Positions 19,061 to 30,485 of a DNA stretch of 64,000 bases are shown here, in pieces. Source of the stretch: Saturnia japonica (Eukaryota; Arthropoda; Insecta; Lepidoptera; Saturniidae). Numbering within the stretch: the first letter of the stretch is position 1; each line of letters begins with the position of its first letter. Where the stretch lies: NCBI GenBank assembly GCA_033032175.1, contig CM065314.1, forward strand, positions 3,100,001-3,164,000, given 5' to 3'. The notes below the pieces were generated by a model. The model saw nothing but the letters and a program-made list of their open reading frames with translations, did not search any database and was not told the origin of the DNA. Made by a program: the position numbers and the translations under genes.

Positions 19061-20025
19061 AGAATGTGGTCTTGGCGGGTGTGTGATAGCGAAGTTTACC
19101 GCCCATCCCCTGCGGTGGAAACAGTAGTTTCGCGGGTCTAGGTGCGAGCACGCTTGCTTTAAGGAGATAGCCGGGTATGAAGCGTCAGCGTCAGCGAATT
19201 TATTGTCGGAGTCAGTAAGAATGTTATACGTCATACGAAGGCTTAATGGAATGATAGCACAATGGTAACGTGGACGACGTAAATACGACCCGCTTATATA
19301 CTCAAACTAAACGAGTGTCGAAATTACTAGAATGACCTTGAACTTTACGATATCGTTATGGCTATATTAGCAACGGACTTTCTTTCTTTTTCTGTTTCTC
19401 TATTTTCATTTGTAAAAAATTGTCACCGTCCTTCTTTCTCATATATATTTACCAACGTATTATATTAGCTGTAAGTTTAATGTAAAGCTTGTGAGCAAAT
19501 TTTCATAAATTCTTACACAAGGTACTGTAGGTAAGGTAAGGTAAGGTAAGGTAGGTGTGTAAGGTGTACTGTGATACAACAAGAATATTAGAGTATTGCG
19601 GTTTCCGCGTTATAATTTAGCGACATTCAATTGATTTTTTTTTTTGTTTAATCTTAGCAAAATGGTTGCTTCGCCTAAATCTACATTATTATTGTGAGTG
19701 TGTTCGTAAATCTTTGTTCACAATATTCGTACTTAGTGAGCTATCTGTTTTATTTGAACATCGTATGTAATTACTCCCATCAACCTACAAAGCGCTTCGC
19801 TGCACACACGGAATGACATTCACAAGTAACTTCTCACCTTCCTAGTAATTTTATTCGCAATATTTACTCCACTTACCTCGATGATAAATAAATTACAATA
19901 AAAAAATACAAAAGCGACTGTTAAAAGATTAGGATTACAGTGCAACCTGTTAGTTAAATAATTACATGATAATTAAAAATAAAAAGAAGCAAAAGCACTC
20001 TCAGGACTGCCGACAGAAGTGAAAA
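19061..20025. other. Unassigned DNA with a pentanucleotide run
   Basis: A (GGTAA)n tract lies at about 19529-19556. It is not the insect telomere unit TTAGG. The rest shows no recognised feature. Confidence 0.4.
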
Positions 20026-20108
20026 CTCAGTTTTGAATTTTTAAATCAATTATAGTCTGAATTATTGCAGAGCATGTCGGTGACGCGAAATCACAAGATT
20101 TTACCCAT
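20026..20108 (+). repeat. K repeat, copy 2
   Basis: 83 bp, 7 mismatches to 7936-8018 and no gaps. It is followed by CpG-rich sequence. Confidence 0.7.
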
Positions 20109-20159
20109 ACAAAAAGTCAAACACGCATATGATACAGTCGAGTATAAACAATGTGTTAT

Positions 20160-20480
20160 CGCGCGCGCTTCACTGCCCCGCGCGGCCGCGCTGGGGGTAT
20201 ACTGTGTGTGTGTGGTTGGAGAAGGATTGACGACGTGTGGGACGACGGTCTGCGCCGGCGTTTAATATAATAAGGGTTTTCTTTTCAAACTCTCAAGTGT
20301 CAGCTTAAACACAATTTATTTGTGTTTATATACGTATACATACATGTACACAGACCGCTATACCACGCGTCGCTAGTCTGACGCAAGCGCAATACGTCAC
20401 GCACGCAAATAGGTCACGTGAACCCATAAGTTTTTCCCTTACCAAAAATCGCTCAGCGCGTCTAAAAACGTTTTGATAAA
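20160..20480. other. CpG-rich patch
   Basis: This is in sharp contrast to its surroundings: 20159-20260 is rich in CG dinucleotides (tcgcgcgcgcttcactgccc, gcgcggccgcgctggg, gtctgcgccggcg), and 20360-20480 continues with cacgcgtcgctagtctgacg and cgtcacgcacgc. It may be an end of an element following K, or a regulatory or first-exon region of an unseen gene. No ORF has a recognisable domain. Confidence 0.35.
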
Positions 20481-21041
20481 AGTATAGTTACTTGGATTGA
20501 GGTATTATGTACGTACTAAAGACGACGCCTCAACCAAAGTGTTTAAAACATGCATTGGAATACATACACTCGTACTTACTTAGTCTGTGCTTTCTCTTGT
20601 TGCAGTTACACGTTTGAGTGCTAAATTTTCTTCATAAATATGTGCACTGAGATACTGTTTAAACAATACTAGAAATACAAGTAAAAGTTAGGGAGTGACG
20701 TTTCATCGGCAATTTCAATGTATTAAAATACGCGTGCGCCTCTCCCCTCGCCCCTCGCTTTTCGGTATCGAGAGAAGTACAATTTTTGTTCGTAATAGCA
20801 GCTCTAGTACATAGTACAAAATACCACAATGATTACCATACCCTGCTATGGCGTTTACTTTACTGTCATTCTGAGTGTTTGTATAATGAAGATTCAAACA
20901 TAAAAAACTACAATATATACGGATATTTATAAAATTTCACTTTCCTTACAGCGTATAGAAATCAATAAAAAATACAGTGGACTTTTTTCATAAAGCATCC
21001 TATGTAAGCCAATTACAATCAAGTAAGTGCTTCAAGTAATG
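20481..21041. other. Unassigned DNA
   Basis: A C-rich tract (gcctctcccctcgcccctcg) lies at 20738-20757. No gene or repeat was recognised. Confidence 0.4.
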
Positions 21042-21346
21042 ATGCAATGATGGCTCAAGTGGTAGCTTGTAAGGACATCGCGTCGATCGACGTGAGTTCG
21101 AATCCTTGCAATGAGCCTGAGGTTCCGGTGAAGGAAATCATCGTGATGAAACCATAGCATGGTAGTAGGGCTTTTTCTAATACTCACCAGGCTAGCTATC
21201 ACTCTCAGGTTGAAAATCTGTCTGCAAACACCAATAGGTGTGTTCCGGCAGCTGCACTTGAGAGCCAGTCTTCCACTAGGCTACATCGTTACTTAAGATC
21301 GGGTGAGATTGTGGCCATAACGCCTAAACCTATGATGATAAAAAAC
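21042..21346 (+). mobile_element. SINE-B, full-length reference copy
   Basis: The tRNA-like head carries an A-box-like tggctcaagtggtag and a B box agttcgaatcc (21095-21105). The body includes catagcatggtagtaggg, tctaatactcaccagg, gttccggcagctgcact and gagccagtctt, and ends cctatgatgataaaaaac. Partial copies occur at 1292-2006, 14568-14806, 35355-35525, 42738-42913, 48219-48437 and 50329-50482. Confidence 0.85.
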
Positions 21347-21351
21347 CCATA

Positions 21352-21430
21352 AGCGATGGTGACCACCGAGAGGTTAGTAATCAATCGACGGCCGTCGTCG
21401 AGCCAGCCTGCAAGCTACAAGGCAGTTGGA
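21352..21430 (-). mobile_element. Short Jockey/CR1-like LINE 3' fragment
   Basis: gcgatggtgaccaccgagag and the following ccgtcgtcgagccagcctgc resemble 41716-41770 (gcggtgaccaccgagagagc, cgccgctgtcaggctggcct), the 3' UTR of the LINE at 41683-42170. The match is short. Confidence 0.4.
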
Positions 21431-22049
21431 TATACATTGATAGATCTATAAACGTGACATAACTAAACGAATCACTATAACTATTAATTATATTTAATTA
21501 CTATGTATATATACACTTTAACTTATTATAATCTTAAGTCTTTTTTTTTTTAATAATAGTTATATTTTTAAGAATTTATTTATTGCGTTCCTTTGATATT
21601 TTGATATATGAAGTTTGTATTTAATCTAAAACTAGCGACCCACCCCAGCATTGCAGAGGTGCAATTTACAAAGTGGTGTATTTTATGTTTAAAAAGTATG
21701 GTTTTTTTAAACAATACAATAATTCTCTAGATAGTTTAATTTAATTCTAATTATAACCATGAATTTTATGATTTCATGCATGCTGAGATTGGCTGTAATT
21801 AGTTGTTCATTAATCTTATTACTTATTTGATATTATTTATGTATTTTTAATGAATGACTATTGTCATTCCAGAATAAATAAATAACTCACTTTTAATTCA
21901 CGCAGGCACTGTGGTCGCATTATAGTCGGGCTGTTTAACCTTAATCTACCCTGCTATCGCTATTTTTTTTATTCGTTACTCAGAGGAACGTACCACTTGG
22001 GTGTCTCAATTCTTGAGATGTATTTCGTCCCCCCTTACACCCAATTTTA
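21431..22049. repeat. R repeat remnant and unassigned DNA
   Basis: At 21632 the text aaactagcgacccaccccag, then gcattgcagaggtgcaattt, matches the start of another common lepidopteran repeat type. Its extent to about 21900 is a guess. The rest is AT-rich and unassigned. Confidence 0.35.
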
Positions 22050-22245
22050 TTAACTGACTTCAAAAAAAGGACGACGTTCTCAATTTGAATGTATATTTTT
22101 CAGTATGTTCAGTCATTACTTATTTGTTTAGAAACCTATGTAGATGGTCCTTTTTTGTTATAAACGGGATACCTCAAGGTTGGTCTTAATTTTAAGTTCG
22201 CTCGCATTGGATGCTGGACTTCGAAGATACGTCAGATTGGCAATA
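22050..22245 (+). repeat. E element
   Basis: taactgacttcaaaaaaagg, cgttctcaatttgaatgtat, then ataaacgggatacctcaagg and tcgcattggatgctggactt follow the E order. It is decayed relative to the pair at 5548-6135. Confidence 0.6.
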
Positions 22246-22679
22246 ATTGTTCAAATAAATATAACTCTCCTGCAAGCAAAGCAGCGATCGATAGCATGTA
22301 TTACAGAAAATTAATAACAACCGACTAAATATTTCAACATAAAAAATAAATTCATATACACATACCTTGACAAAAATAAAACCGTTGGAATTGCAAAAGT
22401 TATTTCAACTTTCATTTTTATTCAACTTTCTTCTCAGCAACTCGTAAAGTTTCACAACTCCCCGAAGACCCGAAGATTCTCTTTGTTTAGAAAAAAAAAA
22501 AAAGTAAAAAGTTTATCATCAAGACGTAATATTTAAGTTATTTCATAGATCATTTGGGTATAAAATAATGAACCGTGGTTGTGAAAGAACCATAATTCTT
22601 CATTTTCATAATTGTAGCCTGAAAATAAGAACAAAATTATAACAACCATTAAGATAAATTATCTTTTTTTACAAAGCAA
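22246..22679. other. Unassigned AT-rich DNA
   Basis: No coding or RNA signature was recognised. Confidence 0.4.
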
Positions 22680-22985
22680 TAGCTGTGTCCGCGGCTCCAC
22701 TCGTGTGGACTACAAAATACCGTCGGTATTATGGTAACCCCGCTTCCAACCACGGCGGTCGCCCGCCGGTTATTTAAAAAATAATAAAAGCTTATTGTTT
22801 TATTTGCGCGGAATCCTGATTCTTTTTCTAAAATAATAGTAGACTAAGTCATTCTTTATAACATCAGCTATATGTCAGTGAAAGTCCCGTCAATATGGGT
22901 CCAACCGTTTCTTAGATTATCCAGACCAAAAACAACGACAAGAAATTTAAAAAATATGTATAATATATCAATTTATTAAATTTCT
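22680..22985 (+). mobile_element. A element, internally deleted
   Basis: atagctgtgtccgcggctcc, aaccacggcggtcgcccgcc, gcgcggaatcctgattcttt, aacatcagctatatgtcagt and gggtccaaccgtttcttag keep the order of the full copy at 61018-61560. The region between the two halves is missing. Confidence 0.7.
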
Positions 22986-23097
22986 GTTATTTTTACATTA
23001 CAAATAGATACTTTAATTTTATTGATTGAAATATTGTGATCCGATGTAGAATTATATTCATTAAAACTTTACCTAACAAAACAATTGTTTGTTCATA

Positions 23098-23292
23098 AAA
23101 GGTCCTGCCTGATGCTTTGGCTCGTGTTAGTCCACTGCACTTGATCTTTGGCTTTGCGTAGTAAATTGTTCCCGGCTATTTATTCTCCGTAGACCCTCGC
23201 TCTATCTTGCTAGATTGATTGTTAGGCTGTTTGCCTAGACGTGGTCTCCACTTGAAAACATTTCTACTGCAATAGTTGTCCATTTTCCAATA
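23098..23292 (-). pseudogene. RTE-like LINE C-terminal remnant
   Basis: On the minus strand the readable peptide IAGNNLLRKAKDQVQWTNTS resembles the RTE tail (GSRW, then QAAQDRSLWRSMGEAYVQQW) seen intact at 41500-41585. Upstream CFQVETTSRQ corresponds to LEWRPRTGKR. Stops and frame changes interrupt it. It is an old, dead fragment. Confidence 0.55.
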
Positions 23293-23455
23293 GATATTTG
23301 ATGGAAAAACATATTGTATTTATATCAATAAATCTGTCGTTCTGTCTGGTTTTTTTTTTCAAGTATTGTGATAAATGATTATTATAAAGGTCGCACGGTC
23401 ACGGTACATTTGTTTTGTCTAGCTGTCTGTTTGTATCCGTACATCGATTCAGTCG

Positions 23456-23645
23456 AAAGACGGCAGAAGCTAGAGACAGGCCTGGGGGCGCCACAGCGAC
23501 CGGTCTTATGCTGCTAACTTCAGCTAGTTTCCGCAACCTTCAGTAGGTCATCCGATACGTCGCCGTCGTCGCCACTCGAAAGCTCTTCGGCCCCATCGGC
23601 TACCCATTCTATGAGTGATGGGTTCCGCCCATTAGGAGTTTGTAT
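23456..23645 (-). other. GC-richer fragment with an acidic open frame
   Basis: The minus-strand frame (23520-23723) reads NPSLIEWVADGAEELSSGDD, then GDVSDDLLKVAETS and a stop. The composition changes abruptly from its AT-rich flanks, which suggests either a TE-coded tail or a captured exon. I do not recognise the protein. The N-terminal half of the ORF is ordinary repeat sequence (next entry). Confidence 0.3.
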
Positions 23646-23890
23646 CTCTGCATTTAACTCACAACGGCTTGACCGATTTTTGTGAAATATTGTACTTAAG
23701 AAGCTTATATCATTTTCAATCAATAAACAGACTATAATAATTATTTTAAAAATCTTAAAAAATTCAATACAAATGGAACTAAAACTGAACCTATTTTGAT
23801 GAAATTTTTTATAAGGTTTTATATGGTATGTCGTTCCTCCATTAATAGACTATAAAAGTTGACAATAATAATTTTAGAAATAATAAAACA
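23646..23890 (+). repeat. I element, two tandem units
   Basis: cggcttgaccgatttttgtg (23666) and gaacctattttgatgaaatt (23789) are the same unit start, about 120 bp apart, as in the larger array at 58960-59630. Non-coding. Confidence 0.5.
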
Positions 23891-24509
23891 TGAGTAAAAA
23901 TCAAAAAAGATACAAAGAAATTACAGCGCAAATTACAACTTGAACTCGTGACACGAAAATATTACTAACCAATAATTCAACAATTAAATGAGGTAGTATA
24001 TCACTTTAGACTTCCATTTCGCATAACTTGAATAATCATTCAAGTTCTAAATGTGTAAAAACCTCGAGTCTTAATTTAATTTTGAATAATTTTCATGATT
24101 TCAAATGACAGTATTAAATTTGAAGGAAGTTCCGGGACATAAGTAAGTAAATAAATTTACGTCGTCCACTCCCGCCCGAGGGCAGCACGAGAGAAGAGTG
24201 GAAATAATAGAAATAATCAAGGCAGTGCTCAACGGAAGCGTTTCTCTCTCTATGCAAATGAACAATCCGCCACGACTGCCACGAGCGCGCAAAGCTCTAG
24301 CTAATTCGCTGAAAACAACGCTTTCTCGACAAAGATCAAGGAAAAAAATAGCAGACTGGGCAGGTCAAATTGTCTTGAAGAAAACTTAAAATAAAGCTTG
24401 TATACATTCTAAAATAAGTGAAAGTAATAACAAAAATACTCTTATGCGTTTTATTCAGTGGTACTTATTTCCAACATTGATATGACTTATTTAAAACTTA
24501 ATTGTCTTT
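23891..24509. other. Unassigned DNA
   Basis: 24150-24390 is GC-richer and holds overlapping short ORFs on both strands (24101-24292 minus, 24198-24389 plus). The plus frame ends SRKKIADWAGQIVLKKT, which faintly recalls LINE tails but is not enough for a call. Confidence 0.3.
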
Positions 24510-24710
24510 TTTAACCGACTTCAAAGTTACTGAATTTGAATGATTTTTTTTAGGTTTTTTTTTCAAGCATAAATTCTTTGTTTATAAACCGATTTGGATG
24601 AATCTTTTTTGTTGACATTTTATTGACATTGGACCAGTACAGTTTAACCACTGAAGTTAGTTTTTGTTTTGTTAAAAATTGTCTTGTAATATTTATCATC
24701 TTTAGAGTGT
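24510..24710 (+). repeat. E element, decayed
   Basis: ttaaccgacttcaaagttac, gtttataaaccgatttggat and acattggaccagtacagttt keep the E order with large losses. Confidence 0.5.
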
Positions 24711-24765
24711 ACTTTCTTAAGCGCGGGCACGAAATCTTAAGTATTGTAAGTCATAGAATCAATAA

Positions 24766-24880
24766 TCTATACTAATAATAATAAAATTTAATAGAAAGGG
24801 AGAGAGCGAATTTTGTGAGTGTGTTTAAGTGGAAGAACTACCAGTTACAGTTAAATATTTTTATAGCCTAGTTATGTTAC
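24766..24880 (+). repeat. H-like start fragment
   Basis: tctatactaataataataaa, then gaactaccagttacagtt, resembles the first 100 bp of H elements. It is followed directly by a LINE fossil. Confidence 0.35.
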
Positions 24881-24904
24881 AGAAAGTTAGACATCTAATA
24901 TATC

Positions 24905-25200
24905 ATTATGGTATGGAAAGGTTGGCAGCGTTTGAGATGTGGTCTTGGAATGTAGAACATCAGTTGGACAGAACAGATTACCAATAAGGAAAGACAGTTG
25001 TTAAGAGACATAGATAGTTTTTTAAACAATTTTAGAAAGAAAAATTGAAAAAAACCGAGTAAGAGGAAGAACTAGATGTAGTTTTTTCTAATAATTGAAG
25101 AATAAAGTGGGAATCGAGTCATACCAAAAGAAAGGCCGAGGATAGGGAACAATGATTGAACAAAGAATAAGAGAAGACTATAAATTTACTAGAACCTACT
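24905..25200 (+). pseudogene. RTE-like LINE C-terminal fossil
   Basis: In shifting frames one can read FEMWSWNVEH, ISWTEQITNKE and KRKAEDREQ. These are the conserved stations FEMW.W, ISWTDRVTNEE and RKAEDREEWR of the C-terminal region of a second RTE-like subfamily. Several stops and indels are present. No start or reverse transcriptase core remains. Confidence 0.55.
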
Positions 25201-27654
25201 AGTGACTTCGTTAATGGCAATATAGCATTTAAGTGACAATAGAACATATAAATATATATTTATCCATAAATAATATAAAATGGCTAATATACCTATAGCT
25301 CTGAAAGAAGCACTGACAAGTGAAAAGATTTTTTAAATCAGATAAGATATGATTTAGCAATTATCTTGTCCAAATTAAAAATCATTAATAGTTACTTTGA
25401 AAACTTTAAAAGTTCAGTAGCAATTTTAATGGTATAGATAAAAGTAGACCAAGCCGGTGTTAAAATAAAATGTTATATTTCCAAAAACCTACAATCTTTA
25501 AATAAAGAAGTTTTAAAAACCATAATGTATATTATTTTCTACGTTAAAAACACATACTGTGCAATATTGGCGTAAACAATATCCATCTTCCTCAATAATC
25601 TTAAACTGTCTAGAAACGATCCAAATTTGGAATAAGATATTTGGATGTCATGTCATCTCTAACGAGCTGTATGCTCAGGGAACGTTCACTAATGTCTCAG
25701 AAACTGATATATTTCCGTAACATTACGATCCATTGCATACAGTGAAGCCATTACTATTGTATTAATCAAAACCCTAAACGCACTAATTTCTATTTATGGT
25801 AATGGGTCAGCCATCAGCATATTGTGTACGGTTAAGTGATTACCTAATAATTTTAGCAACGTAATATATTGATTACAATTGCATTAAGCATTTAACTACA
25901 TAATATTCATATAATAGATTTATTTTAAATACATGCATAGTCTGTTTATTATATTATTTGTTTTCAATGACACAGACTGATAATACTGTCAAAATATAAA
26001 ATTTTATGTGCAGTAAATTTGAAGATACGGGTAAAATACAGCGTTGTCATTGCAAGTGACTTGATATATTAATATTTTTTACGGAAATTTGTTACGGAAA
26101 TGAATATACTTATAAGGTTAAAAGTTTTTTATTTATTTGAACTATTTAAAACTGTAGTCATAATGAATAAATTCACAATTTAATATAATAATAACAGGTT
26201 TATAACAGTTTAGACGCTGGAATCGATGTTAGGTTTTATGAGGTGATACCTTGATTTAATAAAAAAGATATACTTACCTATTGTTGTATTGTATTGTATT
26301 CGGGTTAAGTTTTTTAAATTTTGAGGTAAGTAAATTGTATTATCCAAGAGAGACCGAGAGATTATGATCTGTAGTCAATCACCGTCGTTATGTAGGTCTA
26401 CAAAGAACTACACCGCTGAATATATACTGGCAGATGCTTAAACATGAAGCTAACAATAATGACTTGTTTCCGTTATGACTGAATGATATTGACTGGTTTC
26501 AATCTGGTAGTGTTCAAGTATTATACGAATTAGCTTTCGCCGTTCACCTGTCTGTTATTCATCGGGGTTTGGGGGAAGCCTAACCAGGGCGACTGAAATC
26601 GACAAACATTACATTATAAGTATTTATTAAATTTCAAATAATCTATAAATACTGTTGTGTTTTTGTTAGATTATTTTCACTCATAAACATGTTCTTCGAA
26701 GTGGATGGTGTTTTGAAATTCTTTAACACCTACCTGAAAGCCAAAATTTAGTTGAAATAATATATCATATACAAAATATTAAGTAATAAAAAAATGTTAA
26801 TGTTAAATCAAGCCCTGAAAATAAATCACTGCCGTAGAGGTAGAATTAGATAACTACAATTTTATAGAAATTGACTTTATTGCTTTGGTATAAAGTTTAC
26901 AGTAACAGTCTCAATAGATAAACATTGTAAAAGTGTACAACATATAAAGCACCGACAATAAATTCTGTTGTACTTAAAACTTACTTACTGCCGTTTTTGT
27001 CGAAAACATCGCTAAATCAGCATTTTCTTGGAAATCTGATTTTGATAGATATCTAATTCTCCCCTTGCGGTAGCTATATTTATGGTCATACATAGCCTCA
27101 CAGTGATATTCATGTATTAGGCACAAACTAAAAACGAAATTAATGACCTGTCTATATTTTAATTAACTTATTTCATCGTTGCGATAATGCGGACGGTATA
27201 TGCCGCTAGGATCTCAGCTTCAACGACTTCCAATCCCAGGAGGTGGCTTCGTGATATAATTTTCTTCCTTAGAAGAGTAACGTACTGTTTACGTGACAGT
27301 ACTAACAAATGACACAAATTACTGTCAACTGCTTCATTTTCGTAATTCTTCACTTTTACATTTTGTTATTGAAGTAGTGTAGTGTAGTGTATTGTTTAGG
27401 CGAACTGATCACTTTATTTTGTTGCTATTGAATGAAACTAAGCCATCACGCTCGGCTATGTAACGCTCGTTCGAGTAAAACCGGCTCGAGTGGACTAATT
27501 ATTGTATTTCGTAATATTAACTTCGTCTTTGATGTAGTTTTCACTTCTGTCGTGTGGTCTTTAGCACACACCATTTTTTAATAACCATGTATAACACTTT
27601 ATTACATGACACCACATATAAGCGAGTGGTATTTGTATTATGATAAAGTGAGTT
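25201..27654. other. Unassigned AT-rich DNA
   Basis: 2.4 kb without any recognised feature on either strand. The minus ORF at 27168-27353 (61 codons, 27.2-27.35 kb) has no known motif. Short (TGTAG)n text occurs at 27373-27390. Confidence 0.4.
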
Positions 27655-28325
27655 TTGAGATTATATCTGTTAACACCTAACATCCTTAGCCGCCAAACAA
27701 GTCTTAGGCGAAACAACTACGCGATATACAAGCGTTCAAAATAACCCGAATTGCTGGGTTTCTTTACAAAGCGCAAGTTCAGTCGTGTATGGAATACTGC
27801 AACTCTGGGATGGATCCGCAAATACGTCCTCGATACTCTGGACTGGTTGCAGAGACGGGTTGACCGTATTGTTAATGATGCAGATGTTATCAAATACATA
27901 GAGCAGCTTCTACCGCGCAGTAACACTACTACGCTGAGCGTGTTCTACTGTCTGTATCATGGTGAGAGTTTTGGACAGCTTTTCAATCTTTTTTTTCTTC
28001 TTATTTCCACAACAGAACCACATACGCTTGGCTTCGAAGTCACAGTTTTACGGTAACCTCCATCTCGGCACGAACTAAAAAGTTCTCGTCTTATCTTTGT
28101 TGTACCGTGGAACTGTGGAACCATCGCCCGACCAGTTTGTTTCCTCTTTCTTACGACATCAGGTCTTTTAAGCGTAACGTGAAAAGATATTTATGCAGGC
28201 AGACATGACAGCGGCAACCGTCGATAAATTTCGATCTCTCAGTGGTCGCCGTTGTGTTAGAATTGTGCTGTGCTTACCATCAGGGACAGTACAGACAATT
28301 TGCCGAATTACTATAAAAAAAACAA
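27655..28325 (+). pseudogene. Jockey/CR1-like LINE C-terminus, copy 1
   Basis: Readable stations in two or three frames are QVQSCMEYCNSG, then LDWLQRRVDRIVNDADVIKY, LSVFYCLYHGESFGQLFNL, TSLFPLSYDIRSFKRNVKRY. This is the region after the reverse transcriptase core of Jockey/CR1-type LINEs. The 3' UTR matches 41683-41780 on the other strand and ends in ccgaattactataaaaaaaa. One frame is open for 101 codons (27751-28056) but a frameshift lies in the first third. It is dead. Confidence 0.75.
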
Positions 28326-30207
28326 ATAGAGAAAAGAGACTAGTAATTGCGATGCCAACCTACCTTTTCGACCTACTCTCTAATGAACACGTGTACGCGT
28401 ACAGTTCCGTGAACACAGCGGTAGGTTTTTAAAAAAATACACTACTCTAAAGTCTTGCACTTTAATTATTTAAATTTAAATTGACAATTAAAATGAAGTA
28501 CTGTGCGACTTTTAGGTTTTCTTTGGAGGGAACTCGTCTGCACTTCGCGAAAATACTGGAAACTATCTGAACTTGAAATATAAATAATAGAGGTAATGAT
28601 AAAATTAAATTTAGCTTTTATAACAATGGCAATTTATATATAGACGCGTCATACGCGAACATCAGTGCACTAAAAAATAGCGTAATTACACTATACATAC
28701 AAAATATAAATAATGCTCCAGTTATATATAATACGGAAAAAAAGGAAAGAATATGAAAGACATTATATAATTTTTGTTGTTTGATGTTTTGAGTTGTGTT
28801 TATATGCAACCATGAACGGGATAATACGTGACTAGATGAATGTTAGACAATTACCTGACTTTAATATTGCCAAAATAGACCGCTGGTAACGCATCTACAT
28901 TTATAAAACATCTTAGATTTATAAAGTGTGGGCATGTAGTATCGCTGAAACAGCAAATGTAGGGAATGTAGTAGGGTTGTAACAGTACGTTATCAATGAA
29001 CTGTGGATTCACGGAAACGCTCCAGAAATTCAGTTCGTCTTTGTTCGGTGCTGACTTAATTATTGCTCCCGTATCTACCCTACTGTCGAAGAGTGAAAGT
29101 GTATTCATCAACTAAGCTGCAAAGGTACTGTGTAATATAATCTCTTTAGACCTTAAAAGGCAATAAAACCACCTTTGCCTAAGATACGTTCGTGGTCAAA
29201 ATTAGAGGCAAATCGATGACTATGTGAATAGTTAAATGAGTTTAAACTCTATTCACTTAAACAAAAAGCCTATATTGAATGAACATTATAAGTTTCATCG
29301 TTCATAAATTTTTAACTAAAAATATTTTACAAAGTAATATTTATTTTGTATTTAACTGTTCATAAAGAAATAACGACAATATACGTAGCTTTGGAAAGAA
29401 TTCCTTCTACAGGGAACACGAAGTAACTAGTTGTAAAACTTTGCACAATCTATTTCTTATTAGACAAAGGATTGTTACATTTAAAAGTTAAAAAGTAGCA
29501 TCCGAAGTTTCTAGAACTTTCTAGTATTTCGCTTTTGTTTTATAGAACATAACTTCTATCTCTTGGTTTGTCCCCGGTTGTCAGACATGTCAAAACGTAT
29601 GGAGCAAGTCAGCGATATGCAAGCAGTAATTGGTCAGTTGGTAGTGTGATCGGCGTGAGTTAGAATGGTGGAAAAGGTGTTTATTTTAAACCATTTAATT
29701 CCTAGGTTTGATTACCTGTAGAGCCTACTTTACGAGTCACATGATATTGTTAAGATGAGATAAGGCTTATCGTGTCCTATGGGTCATTAAAAACTGAACA
29801 GAACGGACATAACCGTGTTATTGTATTTGTTTTATATTGAAAGTCCCCTACAAAAATCTAGCGACCTACAAATTTAAGGTATTTTCTCCTACTAAGAATG
29901 ATTACCAATTAGTGCAAGATTAAGTGCTAGGTATAATAGTGCTAAATATAGCACCGAAAATGCTAACTTTGGCGACATTACTCAATATTATTATAGACTA
30001 TAATTTATGTGCCGTTTGTCGTTCAAATGAAGTACTTCAGTTATATTATCCTTCATTCATATTAGTTCAGTTCACTACTTCACTAGTCAAGTTAAGTTAT
30101 TTACTTGAGCATTGTGTAAAAACGATAATATGATGTAAATTACACAATGCTGTTTCGATTTTGTAAGTCCTTTAATTTTCATCGTACAATGCTCGTTGCA
30201 AGAGAAG
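28326..30207. other. Mostly unassigned DNA
   Basis: At 29624-29665 caagcagtaattggtcagtt, followed by gatcggcgtgagttagaat, may be a decayed SINE-B head (low confidence). Otherwise nothing was recognised. ORFs of 63-86 codons are chance-level. Confidence 0.35.
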
Positions 30208-30485
30208 TAACTTTGAACATAACATATTATACCATCACGACTGTATCCCCGAAGGGTTAGTGTTCACTAACTTACACCGTTCTCCGTGTATGTTTTTTAG
30301 GTCCCATGTAATACAGGGCTAGCCTATTGCCATTAATCGGGCACAAAGCCAAATTCCGAGCTGCTACTGAAAATTTTATAGATTACCCAATAACACTATG
30401 CTCGACCTGGGAATCGAACCCAGGACCTCGAGCATAGCAGTCGCGCTTACGACCTACTAGACTAATGAGGCAGTTAACTTTGAAC
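30208..30485 (-). mobile_element. SINE-A, minus strand, with 11-bp target duplication
   Basis: taactttgaac occurs at 30208-30218 and again at 30475-30485, exactly flanking the element (30219-30474). On the minus strand the tRNA-like head has A box ttagtctagtaggtcg and B box ggttcgattccc. The body ends in cccttcggggatacagtcgt and a short ATGTT-type tail. Complete copy, about 255 bp. Confidence 0.85.

Noticed and set aside
19529..19556. Telomere-like pentanucleotide run
   Set aside because: The unit is GGTAA, not a rotation of the insect telomere unit TTAGG, and it is short.
24198..24389. LINE-like C-terminal peptide (ADWAGQIV)
   Set aside because: Resemblance is limited to a few residues, with none of the flanking stations of RTE-like tails.
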